DNA of 64,000 nt from Wenzhouxiangella sp. (GTDB taxonomy: Bacteria; Pseudomonadota; Gammaproteobacteria; Xanthomonadales; Wenzhouxiangellaceae). A model generated the notes under the pieces. The model made no database searches, was not told where the DNA came from, and was given only the letters and a program-made list of their open reading frames with translations. The DNA lies in contig SLKT01000042.1 in NCBI GenBank assembly GCA_007134485.1, positions 47,065-111,064 of the forward strand, read 5' to 3'. The translations under genes and the position numbers were made by a program. Positions 29,766 through 41,391 of the stretch are shown in pieces (position 1 is the first letter of the stretch; each line of letters opens with the position of its first letter).

Positions 29766-31096
29766 GAATTGGCCTCCGCGTCGGTCCTGGCCAGTCGACG
29801 TTGCCACTGACGCACCTGGTCGCTGATGGCTGCGGGGTCCAATCGTGTGAGCTGACCGTTGGACAAGACCGGTTCACCAGCCACCCACACGCTACTGACC
29901 TGGCGTCGATGACAGGCATACACCAGTTGCGAGATGACATGGTGTACGGGCTGCGACTCCAGGTCCGAAAGATCCACCGCGACCAGGTCGGCCTGCTTGC
30001 CGACCTCGATCGAGCCGATGCGTTCGTCGAGGCCCAGGGCGCGGGCGGCATGAATGGTCGCCATGGACAGGGCCCGCTGCGCGGGGATGGCTTCCGGATC
30101 ACCACTGGCTCCCTTGGCCAGTAGCGCGGCCAGGCGCATCTCGGCGAACATGTCCAGGGTGTTGTTGCTGGCCGCGCCGTCGGTTCCGATGGCGACATTG
30201 ACATCGCGCCTGTCCAGCTCGGCCACCGGGCAGATGCCACTGGCCAGCTTGAGGTTCGAAGCCGGGCAATGCGCCACACTGACGCCAGCGCGAGCGATAC
30301 GGTCCATGTCACCCTGATCAAGCTGGGTCATGTGCACCGCCAGCAGGCGCGGCCCCAGAAGGCCCAGTCCATCGAGTCGGTCCAGCGGATGCTTGCCGAA
30401 CTGCTTGCGGCTGTCCTCGATTTCACCGCGGGTCTCGAGCAGATGCAGATGAATGGGTACATCCATCTCCTCGGCCAGTTCACCCATGCGCTCGAATGCC
30501 TGATCAGAGACCGTATACGGGGCATGTGGCGCAAAGGCGGTGCTCACCAACGGTTCGGACAGCAGTTCCTGGTGGACCTGCAGGCCCCGGCTGAAATACT
30601 CATCTTCGTTTTCAGCCCAGGCAGTCGGCAGGTTGATGATAGGCATTCCAACCACCGCGCGCATTCCGGCGCGCATCGCCGTGGCCGCGGTGACATCGGG
30701 AAAAAAATACAAGTCATTGAAACAGGTGGTGCCGCCGGCCAGCATTTCGGCAATGGCCAGTTCGGAACCGGCGCGCACGAACTCCGGGCTCACCCAGCGC
30801 TGCTCGGCGGGCCAGATGTGCTTTTGCAACCACTCCATCAGCGGCAGATCATCGGCCAGCCCGCGCATCAGGCTCATGGCGGCATGGGTATGCACGTTGA
30901 TCAGGCCCGGGATCAGCGCACAATGGCTCAGGCGCCGGACCTCGACATTCGCGAAGTCCGTCTCGAGCCGGTCGGCCGGCACAATCGCTTCGATCCGGTC
31001 GCGCCTGATGATGACAGCATGCGCTTCGAGCACGCGGCCTTCCGGACAGACCGGAACCAGCCAATCCGGCAATAGCGCAACCGCCTGGTCACTCAT
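29762..31096 (-). CDS. TRZ/ATZ-family amidohydrolase (methylthioadenosine/S-adenosylhomocysteine deaminase-like)
   Basis: LIPGLINVHTHAAMSLMRGLADDLPLMEWLQKHIWPAE, VAHCPASNLKLASG, GTDGAASNNTLDMFAEM. Confidence 0.9.
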   Translation of the reverse strand: MSDQAVALLPDWLVPVCPEGRVLEAHAVIIRRDRIEAIVPADRLETDFANVEVRRLSHCALIPGLINVHTHAAMSLMRGLADDLPLMEWLQKHIWPAEQRWVSPEFVRAGSELAIAEMLAGGTTCFNDLYFFPDVTAATAMRAGMRAVVGMPIINLPTAWAENEDEYFSRGLQVHQELLSEPLVSTAFAPHAPYTVSDQAFERMGELAEEMDVPIHLHLLETRGEIEDSRKQFGKHPLDRLDGLGLLGPRLLAVHMTQLDQGDMDRIARAGVSVAHCPASNLKLASGICPVAELDRRDVNVAIGTDGAASNNTLDMFAEMRLAALLAKGASGDPEAIPAQRALSMATIHAARALGLDERIGSIEVGKQADLVAVDLSDLESQPVHHVISQLVYACHRRQVSSVWVAGEPVLSNGQLTRLDPAAISDQVRQWQRRLARTDAEANS

Positions 31097-31098
31097 GA

Positions 31099-31668
31099 TC
31101 AGTCCTTGACCCGGGAAACGTACTCGGCCTTGCGGGTGTCGACACGGATCACTTCGCCTTCCTGCACGAACAGGGGCACCCGAACCGTCGCACCGGTTTC
31201 CAGCTTGGCCGGCTTGCCGCCGCTTCCGGATGTATCTCCTCTCAGGCCCGGATCGGTCTCGACGATCTCAAGCTCGACGAAGCTCGGCGGCAGGACCGTG
31301 ATGGGCTCCCCGTTCCAGAGCGTGACATGACAGATATCCTCTTCCTTGAGCCATTGAGCGCCATCACCGATGGCGGATTCACCGGCCGCCAGTTGCTCGT
31401 AGGTCTCCTGGTCCATGAAATGCCAGAACTCGCCGTCGGTATAGAGATACTGCAAATCCTTTTCGAACACATCGGCCGCTTCGACCGTTTCATTGGATTT
31501 GAAGGTTTTCTCGATGGTCCGGCCGGTCAACAGGTTTCGCACCTTGACCCGATTGAATGCCTGGCCCTTGCCCGGCTTGACAAACTCGTTCTCGACGATG
31601 TTGTGCGGCGCACCGTCGAGAATGATCTTGAGTCCGGACTTGAATTCGTTGGTGCTGTAGGTTGCCAT
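31099..31668 (-). CDS. efp: Elongation factor P
   Basis: [46 protein letters not shown] with KPGKGQAF modification-site motif. Confidence 0.97.
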   Translation of the reverse strand: MATYSTNEFKSGLKIILDGAPHNIVENEFVKPGKGQAFNRVKVRNLLTGRTIEKTFKSNETVEAADVFEKDLQYLYTDGEFWHFMDQETYEQLAAGESAIGDGAQWLKEEDICHVTLWNGEPITVLPPSFVELEIVETDPGLRGDTSGSGGKPAKLETGATVRVPLFVQEGEVIRVDTRKAEYVSRVKD

Positions 31669-31721
31669 GGTTTCTCCGATTTACAATGTCGCCCTGATCA
31701 GCCAATGGAACCGTTCGGGCA

Positions 31722-32756
31722 ATGAGACAGTTCGATACTCGAACACAATCCCCTATTGTATCGCGAAGGGCGGCAACGCCCAAGAAAAGTCCATGGCGAG
31801 AGGACTTGCGCCGGGCATTTCGCCGCCCCTGTGATCTGCTCGAGTTTCTCGAGCTGCCGTGCCACCTGGCGAACGGCTCGCCCGAACCCGATTTTCCGAT
31901 GCTGGTGCCGCGCGAGTTTGCCGCTCGCATGGAACCGGGAAACCGCCAGGATCCGCTGTTGCTGCAGGTCCTCCCCGAGCGCGTGGAAACGCAGAGTGTT
32001 CCCGGTTTCGTTGCCGACCCGGTGGGTGACAAGGACAGTCGGCAGGCACGTGGGCTGCTGCACAAGTACGCCGGCCGTGTTCTGCTGATTACCACCGGCG
32101 CGTGCGCTGTTCACTGCCGCTACTGCTTTCGCCAGGAATTCCCCTATTCAACAGACCATGCCGGTTCCGATCAATGGCGCGCCGCTGTGGACTACATTCG
32201 TTCGCGTGCCGATGTTTACGAGGTCATCCTTTCCGGTGGAGATCCGCTGATGCTCTCGACCGGCCAGCTGAGCTCACTGACCGACCAACTGGCCGAAATC
32301 GATCATGTCCGCCGTCTGCGTCTGCATACACGCTTGCCCATCGTGCTGCCCGCCCGGGTCGATGACAGGCTGTGTCACTGGATTGCTTCGCTACCCTGGC
32401 CGGTTGCCATTGTCGTGCATGCCAACCATGCCAGGGAATTCGACCCGCAAGTCGATCGGGCCATGGCTCGGTTGCGCAAGGCCGGCGCCAGCCTGTTCAA
32501 TCAATCGGTGTTGCTCGCCGGAATCAACGATACTGCAAATGCATTGACGGAATTGATGGAGCGCAGTTTTTCGGCGCACGTGGTACCTTATTATCTGCAT
32601 ATGCTTGATCGCGTCCGGGGGACGGCTCGTTTCGACTGCGATCGACAGCAGGCTCTGGCGCTGCACGAAGCAATGCGTGCAAGACTGTCAGGCTATCTGG
32701 TGCCGCGCCTAGTGCGCGAGGAAGCGGGGGCACCCTACAAGCTACCGGTCCTGTGA
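31722..32756 (+). CDS. epmB: EF-P beta-lysylation protein (lysine 2,3-aminomutase-like radical SAM)
   Basis: Radical SAM CRYCFRQEFPY, VILSGGDPLMLST; divergent from efp. Confidence 0.93.
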   Translation: MRQFDTRTQSPIVSRRAATPKKSPWREDLRRAFRRPCDLLEFLELPCHLANGSPEPDFPMLVPREFAARMEPGNRQDPLLLQVLPERVETQSVPGFVADPVGDKDSRQARGLLHKYAGRVLLITTGACAVHCRYCFRQEFPYSTDHAGSDQWRAAVDYIRSRADVYEVILSGGDPLMLSTGQLSSLTDQLAEIDHVRRLRLHTRLPIVLPARVDDRLCHWIASLPWPVAIVVHANHAREFDPQVDRAMARLRKAGASLFNQSVLLAGINDTANALTELMERSFSAHVVPYYLHMLDRVRGTARFDCDRQQALALHEAMRARLSGYLVPRLVREEAGAPYKLPVL

Positions 32757-32808
32757 GCCGGATGAACTGTCTTAATCAAAACTCCACCAGGATGGCAGAG
32801 AACTAGCA

Positions 32809-34869
32809 ATGCCCACTTCGACCACCGACATCAAGATTCTGGTTGTCACCGACGATCCCGGCGCGCCGCGAGAATTGCAGCAACTGCTCGGCAAGGATGC
32901 CGGAATACGAACATTGTTTGCCGATACCGGTAATGCAGTCAGCCGGACATTCGAAACCGATGCCATCGACATGGTCGTCATCCAGATCGATGTCAATGAC
33001 CTTGGTTTGCTGGAAACGGTGACCCGGCAGGCGCGTGAGCAGCAAGACGAGGTGCCTGTGCTGGGCATCATCAAGACCGATGATTCTCGATCCGCGCTTG
33101 CCGCGGCATCGTGTGGTCTGGAAGGTCTTGTCTACGGAACCAACACCCGCCAGCTCAAACGAATCACGCTGTTTATGGTTGAATCGATGCGTGCCCGCAA
33201 GGATGCACGCATCGCGGTTCGCCGCATGGAGGAAATCGAGGATCGCTATACCCTTTTGCTGGAAAGCTCCAGTGAGGCGATTGCCTACCTGCATGAGGGC
33301 CTGCACATCTATGCCAATCGGGCCTACCTGGAAATGTTCGGCTATGACGATTTCGAGGATCTGGAAGGTCTTTCGATGCTCGATCTGCTGTCGTCCTCCG
33401 ACAACGGGGTTGATCTGAAAAAAGTCCTTAAGGATCTGTCCCGCGACCGAATCCCCGAAGAGGCCATGGCACTCAAGGCGCATACCCAGGATGGTGGTGA
33501 GTTCAATGCCGTGGTGGACTTTTCCCCGGCCCGCTACGGAGGTGAGTATTGCGCCCAGATGCTGGTGCGCGAGCAGGTCCAGCATGCCGACCCGGCCCTG
33601 GCCGAGGAGCTGGAGAAACTCAAGACCCGCGACATGGTCACCGGATTGTTCAACCGCGGGGCATTCATCGAGCGCATCGCCAGGGAAATTGATCAACGCT
33701 CGGATACCACGGGACTTTCGATACTGCTGTTTACCCTGGACAAGTATGATGCCCTGCAATCCAAACTCGGCCTCAGTGCAACCGATGCCCTGATTCGCGA
33801 AGCTGCCGAGATGTTCAAGTCGGCCATCGATGATGATTCGAGCATGGCTCGCCTGAGCGATCATACCTTCGGCATCCTGGTCGAAGTGGAAGGTCGCCAG
33901 CAGGCAGAGGCGATGGCGGCCCGCATTGTCGATCAATGCTCGGACAAATTGATCGATGTCCGGGACACCAGCCTGACCATTTCGGCCAGTGTCGGCCTGG
34001 CCATCGCCGGCAGCGAGCCACCCGACCCGGAAACCCTGCTGGCCCAGGCCGATTCGGCCTTGTCAGAGGCGCTCAATGCCGGTGGCAATGCCTACGTTCG
34101 CTACCGCCCACGGGTCTCGGCTGATGCCGACGAGGATGATGCGGCATGGTCGGAGCGCCTGCACCATGCGCTGGATCATGATGAATTTCGCCTGGTCACC
34201 TCGCAGATCACCAGCATGGATGACGACTCGTTCCTGATCAACGAAGTCGAGACCCGGCTGCGCATCGAAGACAGTGACGAAGTGCTCATGCCCAATGTCT
34301 ATCTGCCGGCTGCGGCCCGGGTCGACATGGCCACTCGCCTGGACCAGGACATGATCCGGCGGCTGATGGCCGCGCTGGCTGAAAAGGAGGGCGCAAACGA
34401 TCAGCTCTGGCTGGTTCCGCTCTGCCTGGACACGGTTCGTGACCAGGCAGCCGTACACAAATTGATGAACATGCTCAAACAAAGCGCACTGGATTCGGAA
34501 CACTTGATCTGGGGCGTGCGTGAACCCGAGGTGCGCGAAAAACTGCGACCGGTCCAGGCATTCATCGACACCTTCAAACCCATGGGCACGCAGTTCGCCC
34601 TGTGCGATGTCGGCCCGGAATCGAATGTCGCTCCGCTGTTGCAGCACCTGGAGCTGGATTTCCTGCGCATGGCCCCTGAAATGGCCCAGAACCTCAGTGG
34701 CGATGACGGATTGCGCCAGCAACTGGCCGAGCTGGTCAATGTGGCCAGCGAGAATCAGGTGCGCGTGATCGCGCCAAAAATCGAAAACACCGGTGACCTG
34801 GCCACCCTGTGGCAGATGGGCATTACCCTGGTCCAGGGCGATTTCGTGCGCGAAGAGGCCTCGCTGTAA
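32809..34869 (+). CDS. REC-PAS-GGDEF-EAL protein with degenerate catalytic motifs (FimX-like)
   Basis: REC-like N-term, PAS (YTLLLESSSEAIAYLHEG), GGDEF replaced by LSDHTFGI, EAL-region NEVETRLRIED, terminal QGDFVREE. Confidence 0.85.
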   Translation: MPTSTTDIKILVVTDDPGAPRELQQLLGKDAGIRTLFADTGNAVSRTFETDAIDMVVIQIDVNDLGLLETVTRQAREQQDEVPVLGIIKTDDSRSALAAASCGLEGLVYGTNTRQLKRITLFMVESMRARKDARIAVRRMEEIEDRYTLLLESSSEAIAYLHEGLHIYANRAYLEMFGYDDFEDLEGLSMLDLLSSSDNGVDLKKVLKDLSRDRIPEEAMALKAHTQDGGEFNAVVDFSPARYGGEYCAQMLVREQVQHADPALAEELEKLKTRDMVTGLFNRGAFIERIAREIDQRSDTTGLSILLFTLDKYDALQSKLGLSATDALIREAAEMFKSAIDDDSSMARLSDHTFGILVEVEGRQQAEAMAARIVDQCSDKLIDVRDTSLTISASVGLAIAGSEPPDPETLLAQADSALSEALNAGGNAYVRYRPRVSADADEDDAAWSERLHHALDHDEFRLVTSQITSMDDDSFLINEVETRLRIEDSDEVLMPNVYLPAAARVDMATRLDQDMIRRLMAALAEKEGANDQLWLVPLCLDTVRDQAAVHKLMNMLKQSALDSEHLIWGVREPEVREKLRPVQAFIDTFKPMGTQFALCDVGPESNVAPLLQHLELDFLRMAPEMAQNLSGDDGLRQQLAELVNVASENQVRVIAPKIENTGDLATLWQMGITLVQGDFVREEASL

Positions 34870-34889
34870 TTCAGGCGCCGAGGGCGCCT

Positions 34890-35768
34890 TCAGCGCCCCT
34901 CGGCCAGGGCCTTGATGCGCTCATCCAGCGGCGGATGGCTCATCATCAAACGCTTGATGCCGTCACCGACCCGGCCCCGGATCCCGAACGCTTCGACCGA
35001 CTCGGGCAACTGGCTGGGCATTTGCGATTGTTTCAGCCGCTTCAAGGCAGCGATCATGTTGTCGCGTCCGGCCAGTTGGGCGCCACCGGCATCGGCGCGA
35101 AATTCCCGCCAGCGAGAAAATGCCATGACGATCATGCTGGCCAGAATCCCAAGCACGATCTGCAACACGATGACCGACAGGAAGTAGCCCGGACCGTAGC
35201 CACGGTCACTGCGAAAGACGACCCGATCGATGATCTGCCCGAGCACACGCGAAAGAATGAGGACAAACGTGTTGAGCACGCCCTGGATCAACGTCAGGGT
35301 GATCATGTCGCCGTTGGCGACATGGCTGACCTCATGGCCGAGCACCGCCTCGACCTCGTTGGCCCGCATGCTGCGCAAAAGGCCGCTACTGACCGCAACC
35401 AGCGAGTTGTTGCGCGAGGCCCCGGTGGCAAAAGCGTTGGGTTCGGGCGCATCATAAATTGCCACATCGGGCATCCCGATGCCGGCTTCCCTGGCCTGAC
35501 GCGCCACCGTGTCGACCAACCAGCGTTCGGTCTGATTGCCGGGCCGGGAAATGACCCGCGCACGGGTGCTCATCAGGGCCATGCGCTTGGATAACAGCAA
35601 CGACACAATGGCGCCACCCATGCCGAACACCAGGGCAATAGCCAGGATCCAGACCGTGTTGACGTTGTAACCCTGAGCAATCAGCCATGGCTCGAGCAGG
35701 GTCATGACGATGCCCAGCACGACCAGAACGGCCAGATTGGTTCCCAGAAAAAGCGCTATCCTTCGCAT
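34890..35768 (-). CDS. htpX: Membrane zinc metalloprotease HtpX
   Basis: [66 protein letters not shown]. Confidence 0.95.
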   Translation of the reverse strand: MRRIALFLGTNLAVLVVLGIVMTLLEPWLIAQGYNVNTVWILAIALVFGMGGAIVSLLLSKRMALMSTRARVISRPGNQTERWLVDTVARQAREAGIGMPDVAIYDAPEPNAFATGASRNNSLVAVSSGLLRSMRANEVEAVLGHEVSHVANGDMITLTLIQGVLNTFVLILSRVLGQIIDRVVFRSDRGYGPGYFLSVIVLQIVLGILASMIVMAFSRWREFRADAGGAQLAGRDNMIAALKRLKQSQMPSQLPESVEAFGIRGRVGDGIKRLMMSHPPLDERIKALAEGR

Positions 35769-35807
35769 CGATTCATTCTCTTTCAATCGGGTAAGACGGT
35801 TTTCTAA

Positions 35808-36725
35808 ATGGCTGCTCAAAAGCCCAATTACAAGACTGTGTCCGCGACAAACTACCGGGGGCGATTCGCACCCTCACCGACCGGTCCACTGCATTTCGGA
35901 TCGCTGGTTGCAGCCGTCGGCAGCTACTTGCGTGCCCGCTCTCTTGGAGGCCGGTGGCTGGTGCGAATCGAAGATATCGATCCGCCCCGCGAGCAGGCCG
36001 GTGCGGCCACCAGCCAGCTCGAGACCCTGAAGAGATTCGGCATGATTGCCGACGAACCCGCGATCTACCAAAGCCGATCCGCAACCCTGCATCAGACTGC
36101 CTTGACATACTTGCTCGAATCACTCCAGGCCTTCGAATGTGGCTGTTCGCGTCGCGATCTTCCTACATCCGGAATATATCCCGGCACCTGTCGACAAGGC
36201 ATCCCGGACGGCCGGAAAGCGCGCAGCATTCGCCTCCGAGTCGAGGACCGGGTGATCCGTTTCGATGACGCCATCCAGGGGCCATGCCGCCAGAACCCGG
36301 CCCATCAGTCCGGCGATTTCGTCATTCGCCGCGCTGATGGATTGGTGGCCTATCAGCTGGCGGTCGTGGTCGATGATGCGGCCAGTGGTATCACCGAAGT
36401 CGTCCGGGGCGCCGACCTGATCGACTCGACGGCCCGGCAGATCCTGGTCTACCATGCACTGGGAATTCCCAACCCTGGCTATGCTCACCTGCCGATTATC
36501 GTCGATGAAAACGGACGCAAGCTGAGCAAGTCACAGTCCGATGACCCGGTCGAGGTGCGCAAACCAGCGACGACACTGCGCCTTGCCCTGCGCGCGCTTG
36601 GACACGAACCACCAGCCGGTTGTCGCAGCCTGGAAACCATGTGGAAGTGGGCGATTGCGCACTTCGATATCCAGCACGTGCCGTGTGGACAGACCGCCAT
36701 CGGGGTTCATCCCGAGCCAAGGTAA
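35808..36725 (+). CDS. gluQ: Glutamyl-Q tRNA(Asp) synthetase
   Basis: [32 protein letters not shown]...YPGTC zinc site, KLSKS motif. Confidence 0.93.
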   Translation: MAAQKPNYKTVSATNYRGRFAPSPTGPLHFGSLVAAVGSYLRARSLGGRWLVRIEDIDPPREQAGAATSQLETLKRFGMIADEPAIYQSRSATLHQTALTYLLESLQAFECGCSRRDLPTSGIYPGTCRQGIPDGRKARSIRLRVEDRVIRFDDAIQGPCRQNPAHQSGDFVIRRADGLVAYQLAVVVDDAASGITEVVRGADLIDSTARQILVYHALGIPNPGYAHLPIIVDENGRKLSKSQSDDPVEVRKPATTLRLALRALGHEPPAGCRSLETMWKWAIAHFDIQHVPCGQTAIGVHPEPR

Positions 36726-36771
36726 AGCTATACTGCCCGGCATACCAGCATTGAACTCATCCCCGACTGTC

Positions 36772-37731
36772 ATGAATCCGAACTTCCTGGATTTCGAACA
36801 ACCGATTGCCGAACTCGAGGCCAAGATCCGCGAGCTGCGCAACGTGGGTTCGGATAACGCCATCAATCTGGAAGAGGAAATACGCCGCCTTGAACAAAAG
36901 TGTGCAGAGCGCACCCGGGCCATTTTTTCCGGCTTGAGCGAATGGCAAATCTCCCAGCTAGCCCGTCACCCACAACGGCCCTACACGCTTGACTACATCC
37001 CGATGATCTTTGATCGTTTCGAGGAGCTGCATGGTGATCGCCTGTACGGTGACGATCATGCGATTGTCGCCGGGCTGGCCTCGCTGGAAGGCCGTGGCGT
37101 CATGGTCATCGGGCACCAAAAAGGCCGCGATACCAAGGAAAAGGTCCACCGAAACTTCGGAATGCCGCGGCCGGAAGGCTATCGCAAGGCGTTGCGTCTG
37201 ATGCAGATGGCCTCGCGATTCGGAATGCCGATCATCACTTTCATTGACACCCCAGGGGCCTATCCGGGGGTCGGCGCGGAAGAGCGTGGCCAGTCCGAAG
37301 CCATTGCCCGCAATCTGGCCGTGATGTCGCGGCTGCCGGTTCCGGTCATCTGCAATGTCATTGGTGAAGGCGGCTCCGGAGGCGCCCTGGCGATCGGCGT
37401 CGGAGACCGAACCAACATGCTCCAGTACAGCATTTATTCGGTCATCTCACCGGAAGGATGCGCTTCGATCCTGTGGAAAAGCGCCGACAAGGCCGAAACA
37501 GCGGCCGAGGCGCTTGGACTGACGGCCCGACGGTTGCACAGCCTGGGGCTGGTCGACAAGGTCATCAGCGAACCACTCGGCGGCGCGCACCGCTCTCCCG
37601 CGCAGGTTGCCGTCAAGCTCAAGGAAACCCTGATCGCCCAACTCGCGCATCTGGACAAGCGCAGCAACGATGAACTCCTTGAAGAGCGTTACCAGCGCCT
37701 GATGAGATACGGCGCCTTCGAACGGGCGTGA
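36772..37731 (+). CDS. accA: Acetyl-CoA carboxylase carboxyltransferase subunit alpha
   Basis: [60 protein letters not shown]; start re-assigned within the longer ORF. Confidence 0.97.
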   Translation: MNPNFLDFEQPIAELEAKIRELRNVGSDNAINLEEEIRRLEQKCAERTRAIFSGLSEWQISQLARHPQRPYTLDYIPMIFDRFEELHGDRLYGDDHAIVAGLASLEGRGVMVIGHQKGRDTKEKVHRNFGMPRPEGYRKALRLMQMASRFGMPIITFIDTPGAYPGVGAEERGQSEAIARNLAVMSRLPVPVICNVIGEGGSGGALAIGVGDRTNMLQYSIYSVISPEGCASILWKSADKAETAAEALGLTARRLHSLGLVDKVISEPLGGAHRSPAQVAVKLKETLIAQLAHLDKRSNDELLEERYQRLMRYGAFERA

Positions 37732-39050
37732 CCCAGGACGCCGGTCAATTGCCGGCCTGCCGTCCGGCACTGAAGGATCTTCCCGGAAATGGACGTATCG
37801 TGGTCGCATTCAGTGGTGGACCGGATTCGGTCTGCCTGGCCGCCCTGTTGACCGATGCCGGTCTGGATCGGTCCATCGAATGCATCCATGTCGACCACGG
37901 GCTTGATCCCGACAGTTCGGGACGCGCCCGAATGGCCGCTGAACTTGCCGACAGGCTGAACCTGGACTGCCGGGTGATCACCGCACGAGTCCAGCGCAAG
38001 CATGGCATCGAAGCCGGTGCGCGCAAGGCCCGCTACGCGATTCTGGCCGACCAACTCCAACCGGGAGATGTGCTGGTCACTGCCCATCATGCCGACGATC
38101 AGGCCGAGACCGTGCTGATGCGACTGATCCGTGGCTCCGGGCCGGCCGGACTGGCGGGTATTCCGCGTGTGCGCCGCTTTTCAACAGGCTGGTTGGCCAG
38201 ACCCCTGCTGGACTGGACGCGTCGGGACATTCTCACCTGGCTGGAAGCCCGGGAAATGAAGTGGGTCGAGGATCCGGCCAACCAGGATCCCGACATGGAT
38301 CGCAATTACATCAGACAGAACATCATGCCGGCGATACTGGCACGCTGGCCCGGGGCGGTGGACAGCATTCGTCGCAGCGCCCGACTGTCACACGGGGCCA
38401 GCCGGGTACTGAGCGAGACGAGCGTGGGCGATTTGACCCGCTTCGGCGCCTCGAAGCAGCGACTGCAGCGAGCCGCCATCGAATGGCTCGATGAATTCCG
38501 CTGTGCCGAACTGCTGCGTCACTGGTGTCATCACCGGGGGCATACCTCGCCTCCGGCCTCGCGTCTCGAGGAATTCATCGACCAGGCGCGCACCGCCGCC
38601 GACGATCGTCAGCCCGAAATTCGCTGGGACGAATCGGTGCTGCGCGCCCATGATCAGTATCTGTGGCTTGAAAAGGTCGATCAAGTTGCCAGCGACTGGG
38701 CCGAACACTGGTCAGGGCAGTCACCGTTGACCTTGCCGGGTCGCCTGGGCACACTGCAAATTGATCCAGTGACTGATCAGCTTGACCTTGAGGTCTGCCT
38801 GGGACGACCCGGGGAAAGAATTCGGGTCGCTGGCCACTCGGATGCGGTTTCTGTTCGAAAACTGATGCAACGCGCCGGGGTGCCTCCCTGGCACCGCGAC
38901 CTGTGGCCACGATTGTGGCGCGACGAATGCCTGGTGGCGGTCGGCAACCGCTGGCTGGATGTGGACTTTGCCACGCAACTCGAGCGCGCCGGCGCAACGC
39001 TTTCATGGGACACGGAATTGTTCCTGCCTGCGGTAGAATCAGGGTCATGA
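37728..39050 (+). CDS. tilS: tRNA(Ile)-lysidine synthetase
   Basis: [44 protein letters not shown], ENPxN-like [18 protein letters not shown] start overlapping accA stop. Confidence 0.93.
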   Translation: MTQDAGQLPACRPALKDLPGNGRIVVAFSGGPDSVCLAALLTDAGLDRSIECIHVDHGLDPDSSGRARMAAELADRLNLDCRVITARVQRKHGIEAGARKARYAILADQLQPGDVLVTAHHADDQAETVLMRLIRGSGPAGLAGIPRVRRFSTGWLARPLLDWTRRDILTWLEAREMKWVEDPANQDPDMDRNYIRQNIMPAILARWPGAVDSIRRSARLSHGASRVLSETSVGDLTRFGASKQRLQRAAIEWLDEFRCAELLRHWCHHRGHTSPPASRLEEFIDQARTAADDRQPEIRWDESVLRAHDQYLWLEKVDQVASDWAEHWSGQSPLTLPGRLGTLQIDPVTDQLDLEVCLGRPGERIRVAGHSDAVSVRKLMQRAGVPPWHRDLWPRLWRDECLVAVGNRWLDVDFATQLERAGATLSWDTELFLPAVESGS

Positions 39051-39301
39051 GTAAACGAGAATCCACCGAACAGCCGGACTTCGAGACTTCCCTGCAGGAG
39101 CTGGAAACCATTGTCGAGCAACTCGAGTCCGGAGAACTGAGCCTGGCCGACTCACTCAAGCATTTCGAGAAAGGCGTGACCTTGAGCAGACACTGTCATG
39201 AAATGCTCGACCAGGCCCGCCAATCGGTCGAACTGCTGACCCATCCCGAAAACGAGAGCTCGGCCGTTGACTTCAGCGGCGATGATCCAGAATCTGCCTG
39301 A
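39047..39301 (+). CDS. xseB: Exodeoxyribonuclease VII small subunit
   Basis: [44 protein letters not shown]. Confidence 0.94.
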   Translation: MSKRESTEQPDFETSLQELETIVEQLESGELSLADSLKHFEKGVTLSRHCHEMLDQARQSVELLTHPENESSAVDFSGDDPESA

Positions 39302-39893
39302 ATGTCAGGTTGATGCGCGCGCCCACGGCTTTTCGGGTGCGCGGAACCTGGTGTAGCCAATGCTGTTGAACCTGCCCACGCATGACCAGCAGGCTACCGT
39401 GGCCCGGCACGATTTCGCGCTTGGCCCCATCCCGGCGGCGCTTGAGCACAAAGCGTCGCTCGGCGCCCAGGCTGACTGACGCGATCAGGGGTTGCGACCC
39501 GAGTTCGGACTCATTGTCGGCATGCCAGCCCATCGAGTCGGCGCCGTTTCGATACAGATTGCACAGCACGCTGTTGAAACACTCACCGATCAACGTCGAT
39601 AGCTGTTGATGGACTTCCTCCAGAGACTCGGTCCAACCGGTCGCTACAAGGGATTTTCCGGAATAGCGATAGGTCAACCCCGGATCCCCATGGAATGCCA
39701 CCAAACGGGGTTGTCTGACCTGGCGACCAAACAGCAGGATACTGCGCTCGGCCCAGTCGAGCTCTTTGTTCAATACTTCGAACAGACGATCGGCGCAAGA
39801 GGTCGAGAAAGCCTGATCAAGATAATCAAGCCGGCCATCGGGCGGCAAGGGCATCTGCTTGAATTCGAGTCGCTTGGCCATCGGATTTTTCAC
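39273..39893 (-). CDS. alkB: AlkB-family alpha-ketoglutarate-dependent dioxygenase
   Basis: [19 protein letters not shown] (HxD), [38 protein letters not shown]. Confidence 0.9.
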   Translation of the reverse strand: MKNPMAKRLEFKQMPLPPDGRLDYLDQAFSTSCADRLFEVLNKELDWAERSILLFGRQVRQPRLVAFHGDPGLTYRYSGKSLVATGWTESLEEVHQQLSTLIGECFNSVLCNLYRNGADSMGWHADNESELGSQPLIASVSLGAERRFVLKRRRDGAKREIVPGHGSLLVMRGQVQQHWLHQVPRTRKAVGARINLTFRQILDHRR

Positions 39894-39961
39894 TTTTGCT
39901 GTATTGCGAATTGTTAATATGGTCAGGCTGTCTCTCGATTGATCAACGCAAGGATAGGCCC

Positions 39962-40297
39962 ATGAAAAAGTGTTCTCGTCGTAATCTTTTCAAACTCGCC
40001 GGCGCCGGCTCATTGGCGCTGTTGCTGCCCAGCCTGGTGCGGATCTCCGATGGCATGGCCGTCGCCGACGAGCGTCTGGACCCGGAAAGCGCGCAAGCCA
40101 AGGCGCTGGGATACGTTCACCACTATGATGACGTCGATCCTGATCGCTGGCCACGTTACGAGCCGGGCCAGATCTGCGCCAACTGTCAATTGGCCGAGGG
40201 CGACCTGGAAGCCGACTGGATGGGTTGCAGCATCTTTCCGGGCAAGAAGGTGGCCCATGACGGCTGGTGCAACGCCTGGGTCCAGCGCCAGGGCTGA
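39962..40297 (+). CDS. High-potential iron-sulfur protein (HiPIP), Tat-exported
   Basis: Twin-arginine SRRNLFKLAGAGSLALLL; CANCQ...GCSIFPGKKVAHDGWCNAW cysteine pattern. Confidence 0.92.
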   Translation: MKKCSRRNLFKLAGAGSLALLLPSLVRISDGMAVADERLDPESAQAKALGYVHHYDDVDPDRWPRYEPGQICANCQLAEGDLEADWMGCSIFPGKKVAHDGWCNAWVQRQG

Positions 40298-40320
40298 AAC
40301 CCGACCGCGGCCAGGGCGTG

Positions 40321-41391
40321 TCATCGCGCCCTGGCCAGTAACCACCAGGCAAAAAGCGCCAGTATCAAGGGGGGTCCCAATGCCACTGGAATGACTGGCC
40401 AACCCATCACCAGCCCGGTATAGCTGACCAGTTCAGTGACCATCTGAAAACCCAGTCCGAGCACCAGTGCGGCCACCAGCCGCACGCTCACTGCCCGACT
40501 CTTGAGTGGCACTGCGGCCGTGGCCATGGCAGCCAGAACCATTCCAAGGCAGATCAGCGGCAAAGCCAGGCGGCGCCATAACACCATCTCGAACTCGGCA
40601 ACATCCTGATCGCGCTGCTTGAGTCCTTCGACATACTGCCACAAGTCGGTCAACGGCAGACTGGCTGGAGGACTGAGCAACAACTCCAGCTGTCGGGCGG
40701 TGAGGAAGGCGTCCCAGACCATTTCATCCTTGCGGGTGAGAAAGTCCGCTCCACGCTGGTCGAACTGGCGTTGCTCGACAGCGACCAGCTGCCACGTGCC
40801 ATCCGGCTGAATCAGGGCCTGCTCGGCGCCAACATGACGAACCAGATCACCATCGGCGGTGAATTCATACAGATCGATCCCGGTCGGAATGCGTCCAAGG
40901 TGCAGGCTCTGCACATTGAGAAACTCGTTGTCCTGGCGAACCCAGAGTCCATGCCATGGATGCCACAGACCACTGTCTCCCAGGCTCGCGCCGATCAGCC
41001 GCTCCGGCCCTTGCTGCACCAGTGGCGTTGCCCATTGCAGGGCCGACAAGCCCAGCAAGGCAATCCCGAACCCGGGGATCAGCGCCAGAGAGGTGAGTTT
41101 CCAGACCGAAACGCCCGACGCGCGCATCACGGTAAGCTCACTACGAGCCTGAAAACCACTCATCACCGCTGCCGTGGCAAGGATCGTGATCACCGGCAAC
41201 AGGTCAATCAATCCTTCGGGAACGGCCTGAAAAGCCCGGATGACTATGACCAGGAGATCCATCGAGCCGCCGAATCCCTCCTCGAGCAGTTGCAGCAATT
41301 CCATAAGCCACAGCAAGGCGCCGATGGCGACCGTGGCGATCAGGTAGCCGTAAATCAGGCGAGCCACGATATGGGTGCCGAGAATTCTCAC
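40321..41391 (-). CDS. lptG: LPS export ABC transporter permease LptG
   Basis: YjgP/YjgQ family; GTG start VRILGTHIVARLIYGYL overlapping lptF stop. Confidence 0.9.
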   Translation of the reverse strand: MRILGTHIVARLIYGYLIATVAIGALLWLMELLQLLEEGFGGSMDLLVIVIRAFQAVPEGLIDLLPVITILATAAVMSGFQARSELTVMRASGVSVWKLTSLALIPGFGIALLGLSALQWATPLVQQGPERLIGASLGDSGLWHPWHGLWVRQDNEFLNVQSLHLGRIPTGIDLYEFTADGDLVRHVGAEQALIQPDGTWQLVAVEQRQFDQRGADFLTRKDEMVWDAFLTARQLELLLSPPASLPLTDLWQYVEGLKQRDQDVAEFEMVLWRRLALPLICLGMVLAAMATAAVPLKSRAVSVRLVAALVLGLGFQMVTELVSYTGLVMGWPVIPVALGPPLILALFAWWLLARAR

